Shown piece by piece: positions 1-11,404 of a stretch of DNA of 64,000 nucleotides. Source of the DNA: Trichobilharzia szidati. Taxonomy: Eukaryota; Platyhelminthes; Trematoda; Strigeidida; Schistosomatidae. The number at the start of each line of letters is the position of its first letter. The stretch's first letter is position 1. The position numbers and the translations under genes are program-made. The notes under the pieces are model-generated. The model was not told the DNA's origin and made no database searches. It saw only the letters and a program-made list of their open reading frames with translations. The stretch lies in NCBI GenBank assembly GCA_944472155.2, contig OX235277.1, forward strand, positions 24,314,804 to 24,378,803, given 5' to 3'.

Positions 1-640
1 AGAATCGCTTACAAAGGATCTCTGCTTCAATGTCACTTTTGAATTCTAGATTAAGCAGAAGTTTCTTCTTCGGGATGGATTGAACTTGTTCGGAAGTCTT
101 CTTTGATTTGAGGTTCTTGTCAATGAAGCTAGGTGAGAAACCGTTTTCTATTAGGATTCTTCGAAGATCACTCAGTTCTTGATCAATCACCTCCTTGCTT
201 GATATCTTCCGAATCCTCTAAGAAAGAGCGCATATCAGGTTCCTCTTTCTGCTTAGGAGCACGAAGCTTTGAAAGTTGATGAATTGTCCAGTCCATGTAG
301 GCTTTTTGTATATGAACCTTTTCAGAGAGTTGTCATTGTTTCTTTTCAGATGGACGTCGAGGAAGTGAAACAATCCGTCGGATTCGGCTTCAAGAGTAAA
401 TTCGATGTTTTGGTGGGCATTTTTGAATGTTTGAAGTAAGTTTTCAAGGTTCAGGTTTTCATCACAAATGATGAAAGTATTATCAGTGTATCTCTTGTAG
501 AGATGGAGGTCGTCGATAGTTGATGATAAGTCGTTGTTTTCGAGGCTGGCCATAAAACAGTCGGCTAGGTGGCTCCAAGTAGAGAGCTCAATGCTACGCC
601 ATCTGTTTTATTCGTCACATTAGTTATGATCCCACTAGAT
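1..640 (-). mobile_element. Penelope-like element fragment, RT palm/thumb, runs off the left edge
   Basis: A reading frame on the minus strand (553 to 218) encodes the C-terminal half of a Penelope-type reverse transcriptase: KRYTDNTFIIC (the YxDD catalytic motif), then SDGLFHFLDVHLKR and KKPTWTGQF, the usual order after the catalytic motif. Upstream, LADCFMASLEN resembles the conserved SPLSPLLA..FM segment. Downstream, in another frame, NGFSPSFIDKNLK and KKTSEQVQSIPKK continue the thumb to the window edge, so at least one frameshift is present. The catalytic motif reads YTDN rather than the family's YxDD, so the second aspartate is lost. The 640-720 segment resembles, in inverted orientation, 6840-6985 beside the related copy at 7.0-7.85 kb. 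It is a dead copy. Confidence 0.85.
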
Positions 641-1335
641 TTTATATTCAAACATCCTGTCTATTTTTTTTTATTTCTACATTTCTAACCTCTAATTGCG
701 CAGTTTGTCAGTCTTCTCAGTAATATGATGCTACTTTGTCTGAGCTTCATCGGTCCCCTTGTTTATTGCTGCATTTTTATTCCTAATTGTAATTTTATTA
801 ATCTGACCCTTGACCAGAAATTATTCTGGAACTTCCCTACCTATTTAAATGATTCTGTATGTTTCAGTGACAGAGAGAATCATCCAAATAAACAAAGATC
901 TGATTTCACTTCAGATTTGAAACCAAATAGGCTGACATCTTTATCGAGGTTTTTGTGAAACAGTTAATTCTATAAAAATTAAAAAAGTTATTCCCCACAC
1001 AAAACTCACCTTCTACTTATTCAAAGCAAACAAAAAATTATGACTTTGTTGTGCACCTAGGCTAGATACTTCAGAGGTATGGATAACAACTAAAGGCAAG
1101 CTGTAATTCTGGGCCACAAAATGTTTGTCATTTTATTAGAAAAAAATCGAAAATTTCCATTTTTCACAAAGCAAAATTCTCCCTAGTTCTAGAATATAAA
1201 ATAACTATTCTGACATCAGTTTTTTTGTCTAATTTTATGTTTTATGTTACCATAATTTCTGAGCACTTTAATATGTTACTGATCCCCAAAATAATTTTAC
1301 TGATAGCTTAACTATGACTTCGGAGAATTTTCCTG
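641..1335. other. AT-rich spacer, PLE-flanking repeat at its left end
   Basis: The first 80 bases are PLE terminal-repeat-like sequence, matched in inverted orientation near 6.85-6.98 kb. The rest is AT-rich. A short open frame at 725-958 has a hydrophobic start but no recognisable domain, and I do not treat it as a gene. Confidence 0.5.
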
Positions 1336-2572
1336 TATATATTGTCTGTTCCAAGCAAAATACTAAGCCAAATCATCCTGAAGAGAATCGAACACGCTCT
1401 GGATGGAAAATACCAACCGGAACAGGCTGGATCCAGGAGGAACAAGTCATGCATAGATCAAATCGCAACACGACGGATAATCATTGAACAGACCTTGGAA
1501 TGCGAGTCAGCTCTCTACCTCACTCAACTTCATCGACTTTGAAAAGACCTTCGACAGTGTCGATCGAGAGGCCACCAATAGTTATTCCCCTCATCCAACA
1601 GTTTTGTAGGATAGTACTGCATTTCAAGTAATCCACAATGGATAATACAAGGAATCCTTCGAAGTGAAGACGGGAGTAAAACAAGCTGGCTGGCTGCCTC
1701 TTATCTCCAATCATTTTTTGAATACCGTAGACTGGATAATGCGACAAACACACAGCAGGCAACAGGTTGGCAGAAGAAGCATTCGAAGAAGGCCTTCAAG
1801 TGAACATAAAGAAAACAGAGGTATGTGATGAAGATTCCTGGCCAACAGCTACAGCAACAACGACAGACAACAATCTGCATAAATAAGAGAAATCTGAAAG
1901 AAGCAACCTGCTTCACCTACCTACCTACCTACCCACCTGGGAACCATCGTTTCAACTACAGGCAGACGGAACTGATGAGGATATCAAAGCGAGAATAGAT
2001 AGGGAAAGCAAGGCGAGCTTTCATTACTCTCAAGTCTCTGTGGAGATCAACATCACTACTCAGCATGAGAAATAAAATCAGGATTTTCAAATCCAATGTG
2101 AAGTCAGTCAGTGCTACTCACTACACGGATCAGAGACTCGGCACCGTGTCAAGAAGGGCATTTCGAACAAACTACAAACCTTCATCAACGGTTGTTCTCG
2201 CTCAATACCAATCAAAATCGGATGGCCGGCCAGAAGAGATCAGCAACAGGGACTTTTAGGAGCGAACCAACCTGGCAGGAACCAATTGTGCAACCAATAT
2301 GCAGGACGAAGTGGAGGTGGATTTGTCATACCCTGAGAAAACAAACCATCAAGTAACATTACCCGGCAGGCCGTTGCTCTAGTGGAACTTGAAAGGAAAG
2401 CAGCGAGTTGGTCGTCATTGCGAGGGCTACATGGAGGAGGTGGTGTGAAGGGAAAATGAAAGCATGTGGGCAGATATAGAGCCATGTGTTGCCGGAGAAC
2501 CGAACTCAAGGGAGACGTGGAGCTTAAGTCCTATATTGCTCTAGGAATTAAAGGAGACATTAATAATAAATA
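1336..2572 (+). mobile_element. RTE-clade (SR2-like) LINE fragment with 3' end
   Basis: Degenerate RTE reverse transcriptase. VPSKILSQIILKRIE and YQPEQAGSRRNKSCIDQIAT are the fingers region (PEQAGFR is a typical RTE motif). They are followed by the remains of FEKTFDSVDRE and VDWIMRQT, the linker, and a WRSTS-type C-terminal segment. The end matches the other RTE copies here (GPRRCHMEE-type tail, CTCTAGGAATTAAAGGA) and closes in TAATAATAAATAATAA, the short-repeat tail normal for RTE elements. Many frameshifts and stops make it a 5'-truncated pseudogene. A (ACCT)n run lies at 1915-1935. Confidence 0.85.
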
Positions 2573-3404
2573 ATAACATTTCCATAATTTCTAAGCACAT
2601 GTTACTGTTCTCCGAAATAATTTTACTGATAATTTAACAACGTGTGCTGAGAATTGTCCTGTACATCTTGATAACCGTATTAGGTCCAGTCACGGGCTGA
2701 CATCAATTGCAGAACAATCAGAAAATCTCTGAGTATTGGACAGTTGTTCCATCCTAGTCTCTCGGGACTCTTCGGCAGTACTCATTATACATATATATAG
2801 ATATATATCAGTAAAGGAGCAGTCAGTCTCTGGAGAGAGCACATTTCTCCACCTTTGCTTTTGTTTACAGCTCACCAATTTAAGCCAATGATAAAATCAT
2901 ATAAAGACATTCATTTAAAAGAACAAAAGTGTAATTATTGGCATTCTATATACGAAACAATAGACAATGTATCTAATTTAACCGTGGTTCATTTGACACG
3001 AAAAACAAAATCTACCCGGATTTTTGATCAGTCAACAACTGGAAACAAATTGGATCAGTCATTATATCAAAAATATTAAGTCGTCCATATAAATATGTGT
3101 CACGAGAATATTGCTTACCTTGACCTAATAAACCAAATATTCAAATTCCTACTTTCAGTCCAATTTACGTAATTCAACTGAACCTATAATAGACAATTTA
3201 TTAAACGGTGGTTCCAATGATAATGTTATCAAATTGGTGCATTTATTCGCCATGAATGTAAAACTATGATTCCTCATGTATATACATAAATATACATAGC
3301 TGTGTTGTGAGTGATGAAATAGTGAACATTCATACCTCGTGACGATGATGAAACTGTTTGACATTTTTTAAAAGAATTGTTACTGAACAAGAAGAATATT
3401 GACA
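2573..3404. other. AT-rich spacer, nothing recognised
   Basis: No domain-bearing frame was found on either strand. It contains a short TA-rich stretch near 2785-2808. A frame at 2855-3079 is AT-rich with no family resemblance. Confidence 0.5.
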
Positions 3405-4195
3405 TTTTCGGTAACCTGCTCTTCATCAGGTTCTACAGTTATATTTACGTACATAATAGTGAACGAATTAGTGCTGTTAAAAATATTTCAGCTGTTAAAG
3501 TAGTAAGAGATTAAAGTTCAACAGAGTCAACACAAAAATACACTGAATGAATATCAGAAGAGTTAGGAAGGATAATAGTGCAAATTCATGAATTTCTAGT
3601 CTCTACTGAAGAGCCAGCTAGAGTAACAATAGTGGCTAGCTGGACTTGCTCCTTCTGGACATAAAGCACTGGTTGTTTCACACGAATCGTAATAGCGTCT
3701 GCTGTCTGGAGCATGTGGTATTACGATGTTTATGGAGAGCTGTTAGGTACAGGCTAGATGATAGGGAAGGATTCTACAATGCTGCCTTTGTGGCCAACCG
3801 GCCGGTTTAGAAAAGACGGTCTAATATCGAACTGTTGACGGTTTTTGCCACACCTTTACTTAGCCGTACTGGGAGATGTTCTCGAGCAGGAAAAAACGAG
3901 TTCCTAGATCAACGGCTAATATAACTTGCTTCACAGCTGCATATGAATTGGTAGATGCAGTTGGAAGTGTCTAGTCTAGGTACTTCATCTTTCAGTCGAG
4001 GAATCACCATCGGTCGTGTATAAAACATGACTTCTATTCTGCCAGCATTAAAAGTTCTTTGAAAAGATTTTCTTAACTTGTTAGTAATTTCTTTTGGCTC
4101 ACGGAGATTCATCGTGCTGAAGTTTCTGTAGCAGCTTTGTTTACAGGGTGTGGTTGCTAGCCTCACGCCTGAGAAGGGGGTTGTTACATTAAATT
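3405..4195 (-). mobile_element. Penelope-like element: endonuclease remnant and 3' arm
   Basis: The minus strand from 4166 to 3909 encodes FQRTFNAGRIEVMFYTRPM then SNCIYQFICSCEASYISR. This is the RT thumb to GIY-YIG junction of PLEs, with the Cys pair typical of the Penelope endonuclease (CIYxFxCSCxxxYIGR); the final Gly is Ser here. Downstream the sequence decays and ends near 3405 with GGTAACCTGCTCTTCATCAG. That arm is repeated, inverted, at 5365-5795, so the element forms a foldback with the RTE insertion between the arms. Confidence 0.75.
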
Positions 4196-4198
4196 AAA

Positions 4199-5338
4199 TT
4201 AAATTCCATCGGCTTTGAAAAGGCCTTCGACAGCGTTGATCGAGAGGTGATTTGGCAACTACTTCGCTACTACCGGGTGCCACCGACAATTTTACATCTC
4301 ATCAAAAGCTGTACGACAATGCTGCATGCCAAGTAATCCACAACGGGAAACTTACGGAATCCTTCGAAGTGAGGACAGGAGTAAGACAACCTGGCTGCCT
4401 ACTATCGCCAGTGATTTTATTGATTGCAGTAGATTGGATAATGCGACAAACAGCGGGCAATGAGGAAACAGGCAGAAAATGGACTCACACAAAACAGTTG
4501 GAGGATCTGAACTTCGAAGATGATATATGTGTGATTTTCCACAAACTGGAAGATATGCAAGTGAAAAGCAGCAAGTTGGGAGAATAAGCATCCAGAGAAG
4601 ATAGGACCTCAGGTGAACATAGAGAAAACAGAGGTAAGTGATGAAGATTCCTGGCCAACACCAACAGCAACAACAACAGACAACTATCAGCATGAATGGG
4701 ACGAACCTGAAGGAAACAACCTCTTTTACCTAACTGGGAAGCATCGTTTCAACTACAGGCGGAACTGACGAGGATATCAAAGCAAGAATTGGAAGAGCAA
4801 GACAAGCTTTCACTACTCTCAAGTCTGTGTGGAGGTCAACAGCACTCAGCATCAAAAATAAGATCCGGATTTTCAACTCCAATGTGAAGTCAGTGCTACT
4901 ATACGGATCAGACACTTGGCGCGTCATAAATAGCACCTCAAACAAACTACAGACCTTCATTAACACTTGTCTTCGCTCAGTACTCAATATCAGACGGCCA
5001 GAAAAGATCAGCAACAGGGATCCCTGGGAGTGAACCAACCAAGAACCGATTGTAAAACAAATAGGCAGGAAGAAATGGAGGTGGATTGTGGCCATACTCT
5101 GAGGAAACCATCAACTGACATCACTAGACAAGCCATCGCTCGAGTGGAACCCGAAAGGAAAGCGGCGAGTTGGTCGTCAGTGTGAGGGTGACTTGTAGGA
5201 GGTAATGTGAAGAGGAGATGAAAGCGTGTGGGCAGACTTGAAGGCAGATGAAGACTCTAGCAGAGAACCGAACGCAACGGAGACGCAACGAAGCCCTATG
5301 TTTCTCTAGGAACTAAAGGAAACAATAATAATAACAAT
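4199..5338 (+). mobile_element. RTE-clade (SR2-like) LINE fragment inserted in a PLE
   Basis: It begins inside the RT at FEKAFDSVDREVIWQLLRYY, continues with VRTGVRQPGCLLSP and VDWIMRQTAGNEETGRKWTHT, then LEDLNFEDDICVIFHKLEDMQ (the catalytic ADD motif appears as EDD), and ends with WRSTALSIKNKIRIFNSNV plus LLYGSDTW. The 3' end is GTTTCTCTAGGAACTAAAGG followed by AATAATAATAACAATAA. The 5' junction is ATTAAATTAAATTAAATT. It sits between the two inverted arms of a PLE and so inserted after it. Stops interrupt it; it is 5' truncated and inactive. Confidence 0.87.
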
Positions 5339-5800
5339 AACTTGTTAGTAATTATTTCACTAGGTGCATCTCCCGTCCAGCCACAAAGCCAGCATTGAAG
5401 AATCTTTCTCTATCCTTTGCCCCCTACCAAGCTACTCATCATAAACATTCAGGTGGCGCATGCTCCAAACATCAGAAGCTATAGCGGTATATAACCAGTG
5501 TTCTCTGTGCAGAGGAAGCAATAACAGGCAGCCACTATTATTGCACCGTCCGGTATCCAGTGGCGACTATATATTCTTGAATTCTGTATTGTCAATTTTC
5601 CTAATTTTTCTGATATTCAGGGTATTGTTATGTTGATGCTATTGAACTGTAATCCATTGATGTTATAATTATTGATTCGATGTTATTTAAACAGTACTAA
5701 TGTTGTTAATAACACCACTAATTCATTCATTCACTATTATGGATGTATATATAGCTGGAGAACCTGATGAAGAGTAACCATTCTTTAGAAAAATTTTAAT
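5339..5800 (+). repeat. PLE arm, inverted relative to 3405-3860
   Basis: Plus-strand sequence matches the reverse complement of 3405-3860 in order: CCACAAAG.CAGCATTG.AGAATC, CATAAACAT, GCATGCTCCA.ACA, CACTATTAT and AACCTGATGAAGAG. Identity is moderate, so the duplication is old. Confidence 0.7.
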
Positions 5801-6835
5801 GGGCATTTTTAATAAGTTGAAATCTTTGGTATTTCACAACACTGATTATCAAATGTCATAACGTTTAGTGACAACTTATCAAGTTCAATTTCGTGTTTCA
5901 TTTATTCTCTTGAATTATTGGCACAGTTGTTTTCATTTTCTGCAATGAGTGTTGATGAAGTTGGCATATTTACTTATTTCTGGCCTTCAGTAGGACTGTT
6001 TTCTTGAAATTCCTTGCACAGATGACAAAATGTTTACAAAGCTTTTATTTGATACAAGGTGTCTTCTGTAGACGATTCCAATATGCACATTAAAACGTAT
6101 GTCAGTTAAATTGCAGTGTAAATGAGGAATTATCTGCTTTTTAATTTTTTCTGAGTGGATGTTTCTCCTGAACTTATGCTTTCTCACCCTTAGGAAAGTC
6201 AAAATTCCTTTAATGATATCTGATGACAGTCACTTGCAGCTTTGTCATTTATTGTGAGATAAGAAATATATATAAATATCAGCATCGTTAAATCATCGTA
6301 GCTATTGTAACTTGATTCGACAGTAAACTTACTGGCTGCTTCTGCATTCAAATGAATTACAAGAATTCGTTCAAACAATCACATTGGAACCATATTAAGT
6401 ATTGAACAGTATGATATCCAAATTGTATTTTTAAATAAAGGGGAATGCTTATTGTTTTCAGTAATAAAAATGCGTCGAAATTTAAATCAGATATTACGAA
6501 TAATTCTACTCCGTTTAAAGGTAATACGCACAAGTCATCCAATATCTTTAGAGTTGAAAGTCAACTCCGAAATCAGAAAACAACAATCTGCATAGATGAA
6601 GATCAGCGTTTTTTTTTATAAAGTGTCAGTAAATTCAATAATAAATGGGACTGTAAGGCCAGTAAATGAACACGTTATGATGCTAATTGAATGACAAGCC
6701 ATATTCATGATAATAGTGATTGGAATATACACATTGGGTCATAGGAGTTATTAAGAAGAAAGTTGCGGCGAAGAGAATTTTCTTTTCGACGAAGTCATCA
6801 ACTAGGCTGTACATTCGTGTATTTATAATAAATGA
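5801..6835. other. AT-rich spacer, nothing recognised
   Basis: No frame with a domain was found. Short open frames on the minus strand (near 5987-6202 and 6357-6542) have the residue composition of AT-rich noncoding DNA. Confidence 0.5.
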
Positions 6836-6839
6836 GTGC

Positions 6840-6999
6840 GATTGGGGGTTAGAAGTGCAGAAATAACAAAATAAACAGGATGTTTGGATAAAAAACTAAT
6901 GTGATGAATAATTGTTAATGCAATAAGGGATTAAATATGTAGAAATAGTAAAATGACAAAATAAACAGGAAGTTCGGATAAGAATGCGATGGTCGTTAT
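6840..6999 (+). repeat. PLE terminal-repeat segment, tandemly doubled
   Basis: Two imperfect copies of AGAAATA..AAAATAAACAGGA about 90 bases apart. The same sequence occurs on the minus strand just upstream of the PLE RT at 640-720. Here it lies, inverted, at the 3' side of the minus-strand PLE at 7.0-7.85 kb. Confidence 0.6.
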
Positions 7000-7850
7000 T
7001 AAAAGAATTACCTGTTTATGATAGCCATGTCAGGGGGGGGGGCAAAGGTTGGAAATATTTCTTTTGGATACATAGAATGGGTTTGAGCTTTTGGATAGCT
7101 GATGCCTCGGCTATGCCCAGATGTCTTAATTTTACTCCCTTTGATAGGTTTCATTGAATCTTGTATATTACTTTCATGGATTTTCCGAATGGCGCTAAAA
7201 TGTGCTGAATTGACCAGATTTTCTGTCACTGAACTATATACACGTTTTCGGTCTCCTTTCGCTAGCAAGGCTGGATAGTGTTCACGAGCGCGTTTTTCAA
7301 GTCGGCGCATGATATGGCCAATATACTCAGCTCCGCACGATCAAGTAAACTGGTATATGCACATTGAAATGGCCCAATGCGACAACTTGTCTTTCGCATT
7401 CTGGCTGAACAGTTTCTTGCAGGAAAACGTTAGTCGTAAGTTCGCGGCGAAGTATGTTTTCCTCAGCGATTTGAACAGGCATTTACGAAGGATTTCTGTT
7501 TCAATGTCACCTTTGAATTCTAGATTAAGCAGAAGTATTTTCTTTGGAACGGATTGGACTTGTTCAGAAGTCTTCTTAGGTTTGAGATTCTTCTCTATGA
7601 ACCTGGGGGGAAACCGTTTTCCATCAGGGTTTCCCGGAGATTACGCGTTCACGTTCCTCTTTCTGCTTAGTGGCACGAAGCTTTGAAAGTTGATGAATTG
7701 TCCAGTCCATATAGGCTTTTTGTATTTGGACTTTTTCACAGAGTTGTTTTCGTTTGATTGGTTAAGATGACTTTTAACAATTTTCCTTTTGAAAAGAAAC
7801 AAGGTCTTACAATCTTCATCGGTGCATTTCAAATACTTAGAAATTGCATG
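7000..7850 (-). mobile_element. Penelope-like element fragment, RT C-terminus plus GIY-YIG endonuclease
   Basis: Reading from 7832 leftward: KKPIWTGQFINFQSF (RT end), KNLKPKKTSEQVQSVPKK, LLLNLEFKGDIETEIL, then AEYIGHIMRRLEKRAREHY, the YIG half and following helix of the Penelope endonuclease, and a long tail (FSAIRKIHESN) near the 3' end. The pieces lie in different frames, with a stop in the Cys-rich segment. It is the same subfamily as the copy at 1-640. A run of ten or so G at 7027-7038 lies in the 3' part. Confidence 0.82.
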
Positions 7851-7985
7851 TAATTACTGTTTAAGAAGAACATTTGAAACAGGAGTAAACATGCATTCAG
7901 CTTACATTTAAATTAAGACAACTGATACAAGACTGAAACTTGGATATTGTTTTTTCACTCCTTCTAGTTCCGACTGAGACATAGG
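7851..7985. other. Short spacer
   Basis: AT-rich sequence with no recognised feature. Confidence 0.4.
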
Positions 7986-8180
7986 AATTCAGACTTGGGC
8001 TTAAATTCTCATTAGCAATGGCGTTTTTTGTTTATGGCATAAGATTGCTAGCCCCTTACTGAACCTTTCCGGTTTGTCGGCTAGGCGAGGTAAAGGTGTA
8101 CGCTGGCCAGGAATTGACCTCTAGACCACGTGAATGTCTCGCATGCATTCTACCGCTGAGCCACTAACACTTTTTGACAC
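7986..8180 (-). mobile_element. tRNA-headed SINE-like repeat
   Basis: Read on the minus strand it starts with TAGTGGCTCAGCGGTAGAATG (TGGCTCAGCGG fits the Pol III A box), followed about 35 bases later by GGTCAATTCC, a B box close to GGTTCAAATCC. The body then reads CACCTTTACCTCGCCTAGCC, resembling the body of the composite SINEs at 10.5 and 31.4 kb. It does not fold as a functional tRNA because the 3' acceptor strand is missing. Degenerate. Confidence 0.6.
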
Positions 8181-8535
8181 TGTGGTAATTAAATAAAGAA
8201 AACTTCCATAGATCTACTTAAAACTGGTGTTAGGAAACTTTTGGCCGACTTGTTTATTTTCAGATAAACTGTTATACCATTTATATGTTTCTGTCATTCT
8301 TGCGAACCATAAATGACCAGAATCACAATTAAATCAATTCCACTGAATACAATCGTAAAGGTTTAATTGAAATTTACTAATTTTGTGCAGAAAGAAAAAA
8401 CTTACCGTATTTTTCTATGAATATGGTTATTACACGGCGTGTCAAAATAGAAGACGTTTGTACGCACAAAAGCATTCGAAAATATGGGTCTCACGTCTTT
8501 AAATACGGGTGTAAATAGATACCAGCAACTAATGA
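8181..8535. other. AT-rich spacer, nothing recognised
   Basis: No coding or repeat signal seen beyond AT-richness. Confidence 0.4.
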
Positions 8536-9166
8536 CAGTGAACAAAACTCGCCCTCTTTTACCTGCCTGGGAAGCATCGTTTCAACTACAGGCGGACGGA
8601 ACTGACTAGGATATCAAAGCAAGAATCGGAAAAGCAAGACAAGTCTGTGTGGAGGTCAACAGCACTCAACATCGATAACAAGATTCGAATTTTCAACTCT
8701 AATGTGAAGTCAGTTAGTGCTACTATACGGATCAGACACTTGGCGTTTCACGAAAGGCACTTCGAACAAACTATACACTTCTGTCAACAGCAGTTTTCGC
8801 TCAATACTCAATATCAGATGAATGGCCAGAATAGATCAGCAACAGAGTTGGCTGGGAGCGAACCAACCAGGAACTGAATGTGCAACAAATAGGCAGGAAG
8901 AAATGGAGATGGATTGGCCATACTCTGAGGAAACCATCAAGTGACATCACTAGACAAGTCATCGCTCGAGTGTAACCCGAAAGGAAAGCGGTGAGTTGGT
9001 CGTCAGTGCAAGGGTGACTTGAAGGATGTCATGTGAAGAGGAGATGAAAGCGTGTGGGCAGACTTGGAGGCAGATGAAGACTCTAGCAGAGAACCGAACG
9101 CAACGGAGACGTGCGGCTAAAGCATTATGTTCCTCTAGGAATTAAAGGAAACAATAATAATAAAAC
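8536..9166 (+). mobile_element. RTE (SR2-like) LINE 3'-end fragment
   Basis: It contains the RTE C-terminal segments, TYLGSIVSTTGG-like at the start, then WRSTALNIDNKIRIFNSNV and the [17 protein letters not shown] tail. It ends with TCCTCTAGGAATTAAAGG and AATAATAATAA. It is strongly 5' truncated, as expected for incomplete target-primed reverse transcription. Confidence 0.85.
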
Positions 9167-9550
9167 TCGCCCTGTATACTGGCTTTTACGTATATTTTAA
9201 GAAAAGCTTCCGACAACGATTAACTTTGTTAGTTTTCTTATTTAGGCTGTAGTTTGAAACAACCACTTAACTCAAAATAATAATTTTCATAAGCGACATA
9301 CAGTGTTAGAATCATGCGAGAAATCCTCCTGAGATATTCACCAGAGAACTATCCTCAAACACCATTTGCTTCTTCAGAGTACATCAATAATACAGTTGCT
9401 TTAAATAAGAGAATGCAAAGGAGAACATTTTTCGAAACTTACGCATATAGTCTAATATTTATAAATTAATAAAATGCAGAACAAGAGCTTAATGACATTA
9501 TTTGATTCAAAGATTATTTCCTGGTGCCATGATATTTAACAATGAACGTT
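9167..9550. other. AT-rich spacer, nothing recognised
   Basis: No domain-bearing frame or recognisable repeat. Confidence 0.4.
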
Positions 9551-9559
9551 TATTTGGTT

Positions 9560-9690
9560 AGAAGATTTCATCATGAGCTGAAATCGCTTAGAGAACCATT
9601 GAAAAACCAGCCACAGGGAGCAGTTAACAGCCAACTATTTCGTCAGCCTAGTTTGGGACTTTCGCCAATTCACGACACAGCGTAACCACT
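9560..9690 (-). mobile_element. Hammerhead SINE fragment (decayed)
   Basis: TTTCATCATGAGCTGA.ATC and the following AGAGAACCA.TGAAAA.CCAG match the 3' half of the 399-bp satellite unit at 26.5-28.3 kb. The hammerhead region is recognisable (TTTCGTC, CTAGTTTGGGACT) but the conserved CTGANGA block is lost. Confidence 0.65.
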
Positions 9691-9699
9691 TAGAAGTCA

Positions 9700-9920
9700 G
9701 AATATATAGGCCACTAGATCGGGTTCTAGTTTCTTAATAGTCTATGAGGTCGCCTTGTAACCAGGAGGTCTTCGGTTCGAACTCCTGTGGGTGTATACTT
9801 GCGATAATCCTCAGACTAAGAGGAAATAGAAGCCCAGTGCTCCCTAGTGGATTTCACTGGTTCTCTAACTGATATCAATCTGTGGTCAGATTAGAAACAC
9901 ATAAAAACCCTCCAAACTAA
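9700..9920 (+). mobile_element. Hammerhead SINE fragment, plus strand (decayed)
   Basis: CGCCTTGTAACCAGGAGGTC and GGTTCGAACTCC (B box) match the satellite monomer head, and GGTTCTCTAACTGATATCA matches its end. The ribozyme section between them is scrambled. Confidence 0.65.
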
Positions 9921-10464
9921 CTCTCCACTTCACATAAAAGTTCACTTTCAAAATTTAAGGTGGAGAACAAACGAGTGCGGAGTGATGCAGAATACGCTTT
10001 CAAACTGCAGCAAGAATTTATTACCAGTCACTAATCGGTAAACTGATAATTCATGAGTGACTCCGCATACATTTTCGTCAACTGAATTACTAAGAATCTC
10101 CTTGGAAAACCGTTAGTGTGTTACGACATCCCGTTTACTTCGTCGGATATATAATAAACACACTCAAGCTTTATCCATCTCTTCTTACGTTATTGGGGAT
10201 ACTTGACTCATCTGCTTGCTAAAAGTGCTTTGATCATTGAACTCTCGCTACTCTTAATTGCATTCCTTGAATCGTGTTTGTACCTCATTGTCACAAAATC
10301 CCTTACTTAACGATACATTCATCATTCCGTTATTCGAGTTAGCGAATAACACACCTAACAATTTCGTTTCACACTGATATGAATGATCACGAAACTGAGG
10401 AAATTACGTGCAAGGGTATTGTTAGAAAGCGGTTATAATACCAGTCAATACTTGAGCCATTGCA
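9921..10464. other. Spacer, nothing recognised
   Basis: No domain-bearing frame or known repeat seen. Confidence 0.4.
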
Positions 10465-10635
10465 TCAGTGGCACAGCGTCAACCACGCAAGTGGTTGGCC
10501 GACACACTCCTTTACCTTGCTAAGCCAGTAATTAGACTGGGAAAGAAGGAAGGTCGGGCATGAGGCTACCGAAACTTCAAACCTCTAGCTTGAATCCCTA
10601 TGTTCCACTGGGAACGTAAAGGAACAAAACTAAAA
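10465..10635 (+). mobile_element. Composite SINE with RTE-like 3' end
   Basis: CAGTGGCACAGCG..AACCACGCAAGTGG is a decayed tRNA-like head. CGACACACTCCTTTACCTTG and GCTAAGCCAGTAATTA form the body, and GAAACTTCAAACCTCTAGCTT leads to CCCTATGTTCCACTGGGAAC and AAAGGAACAAAA, the 3' end shared with the RTE LINEs of this window. It is related to the better copy at 31.4 kb. Confidence 0.7.
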
Positions 10636-11404
10636 ACTTGGACTAGTGGTTGCAGAATTCATTTTGTGATCGGATGACTGTAAAATTTCATCATTTATTC
10701 TCTTACCTTGGTCCTGGGTGAATCGCTAGCCAATCAGAATATTTATTTTCTCTGTAGACCTAGCCGATTAGCCTATCAGCCAAAACAATCTATTTTCCAC
10801 TACCCTAGCCATTTCTATTGAGGTATTCTGATATTCACAGACTGGTCCTTGTCCTTTGATATTTAATTGGATCAGTGAATCGAAAGTTACTTAGGGAAAA
10901 ATAACCTTGAATTGTCCAATACGTCAGTGTTATAACATCTAAGTTTAAGTCCAGTCAGTCATGTCATTTGAAGACAGTTCATATCGAATGGCGACGGGAT
11001 CACAACATATTGACGACAGGTTTCAGATTAGGTGTGAAACTAATCACTATGCAGCTCTATCACTCAAGCTTTCAATTTATCCCTGCAGTATTTTGTAGTT
11101 TATTCCTGTATTACATTACAGTGTAATATTCGCTTTGCTAAATTATTCCATCAGGCAATGAGAATAAAAATGAATGAATTTATGAAATGAAAGGCTTACG
11201 GTTCACATCTGCGCATAAATTTCGTAGTATAAGTTATAAATCTATGAATTATGCATTCTTCAACGACAAATCTACTGAGAATATAACAAAATCAAGTGGA
11301 ACCTCCTTCAATATAATATAATAATTCAGTATTTACACTAAATGCATTCCATATTTGTGTTAACATTATTCTCAAAGATATTTCCAGCAACTGTAATCAA
11401 GTCT
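10636..11404. other. Spacer, nothing recognised
   Basis: No coding domain or assigned repeat. Confidence 0.4.

Noticed and set aside
3395..3430. CTGATGA and GAAA on the minus strand near 3415 (and CTGATGA at 5770 on the plus strand) as a hammerhead
   Set aside because: The bases between do not form a stem II at the needed place; the CCTG..CAGG pairing instead encloses the supposed core, and no stem I or cleavage site fits.
7027..7038. G-run as a G-quadruplex
   Set aside because: A single uninterrupted run without three further G-tracts nearby; more likely a homopolymer in a decayed PLE.
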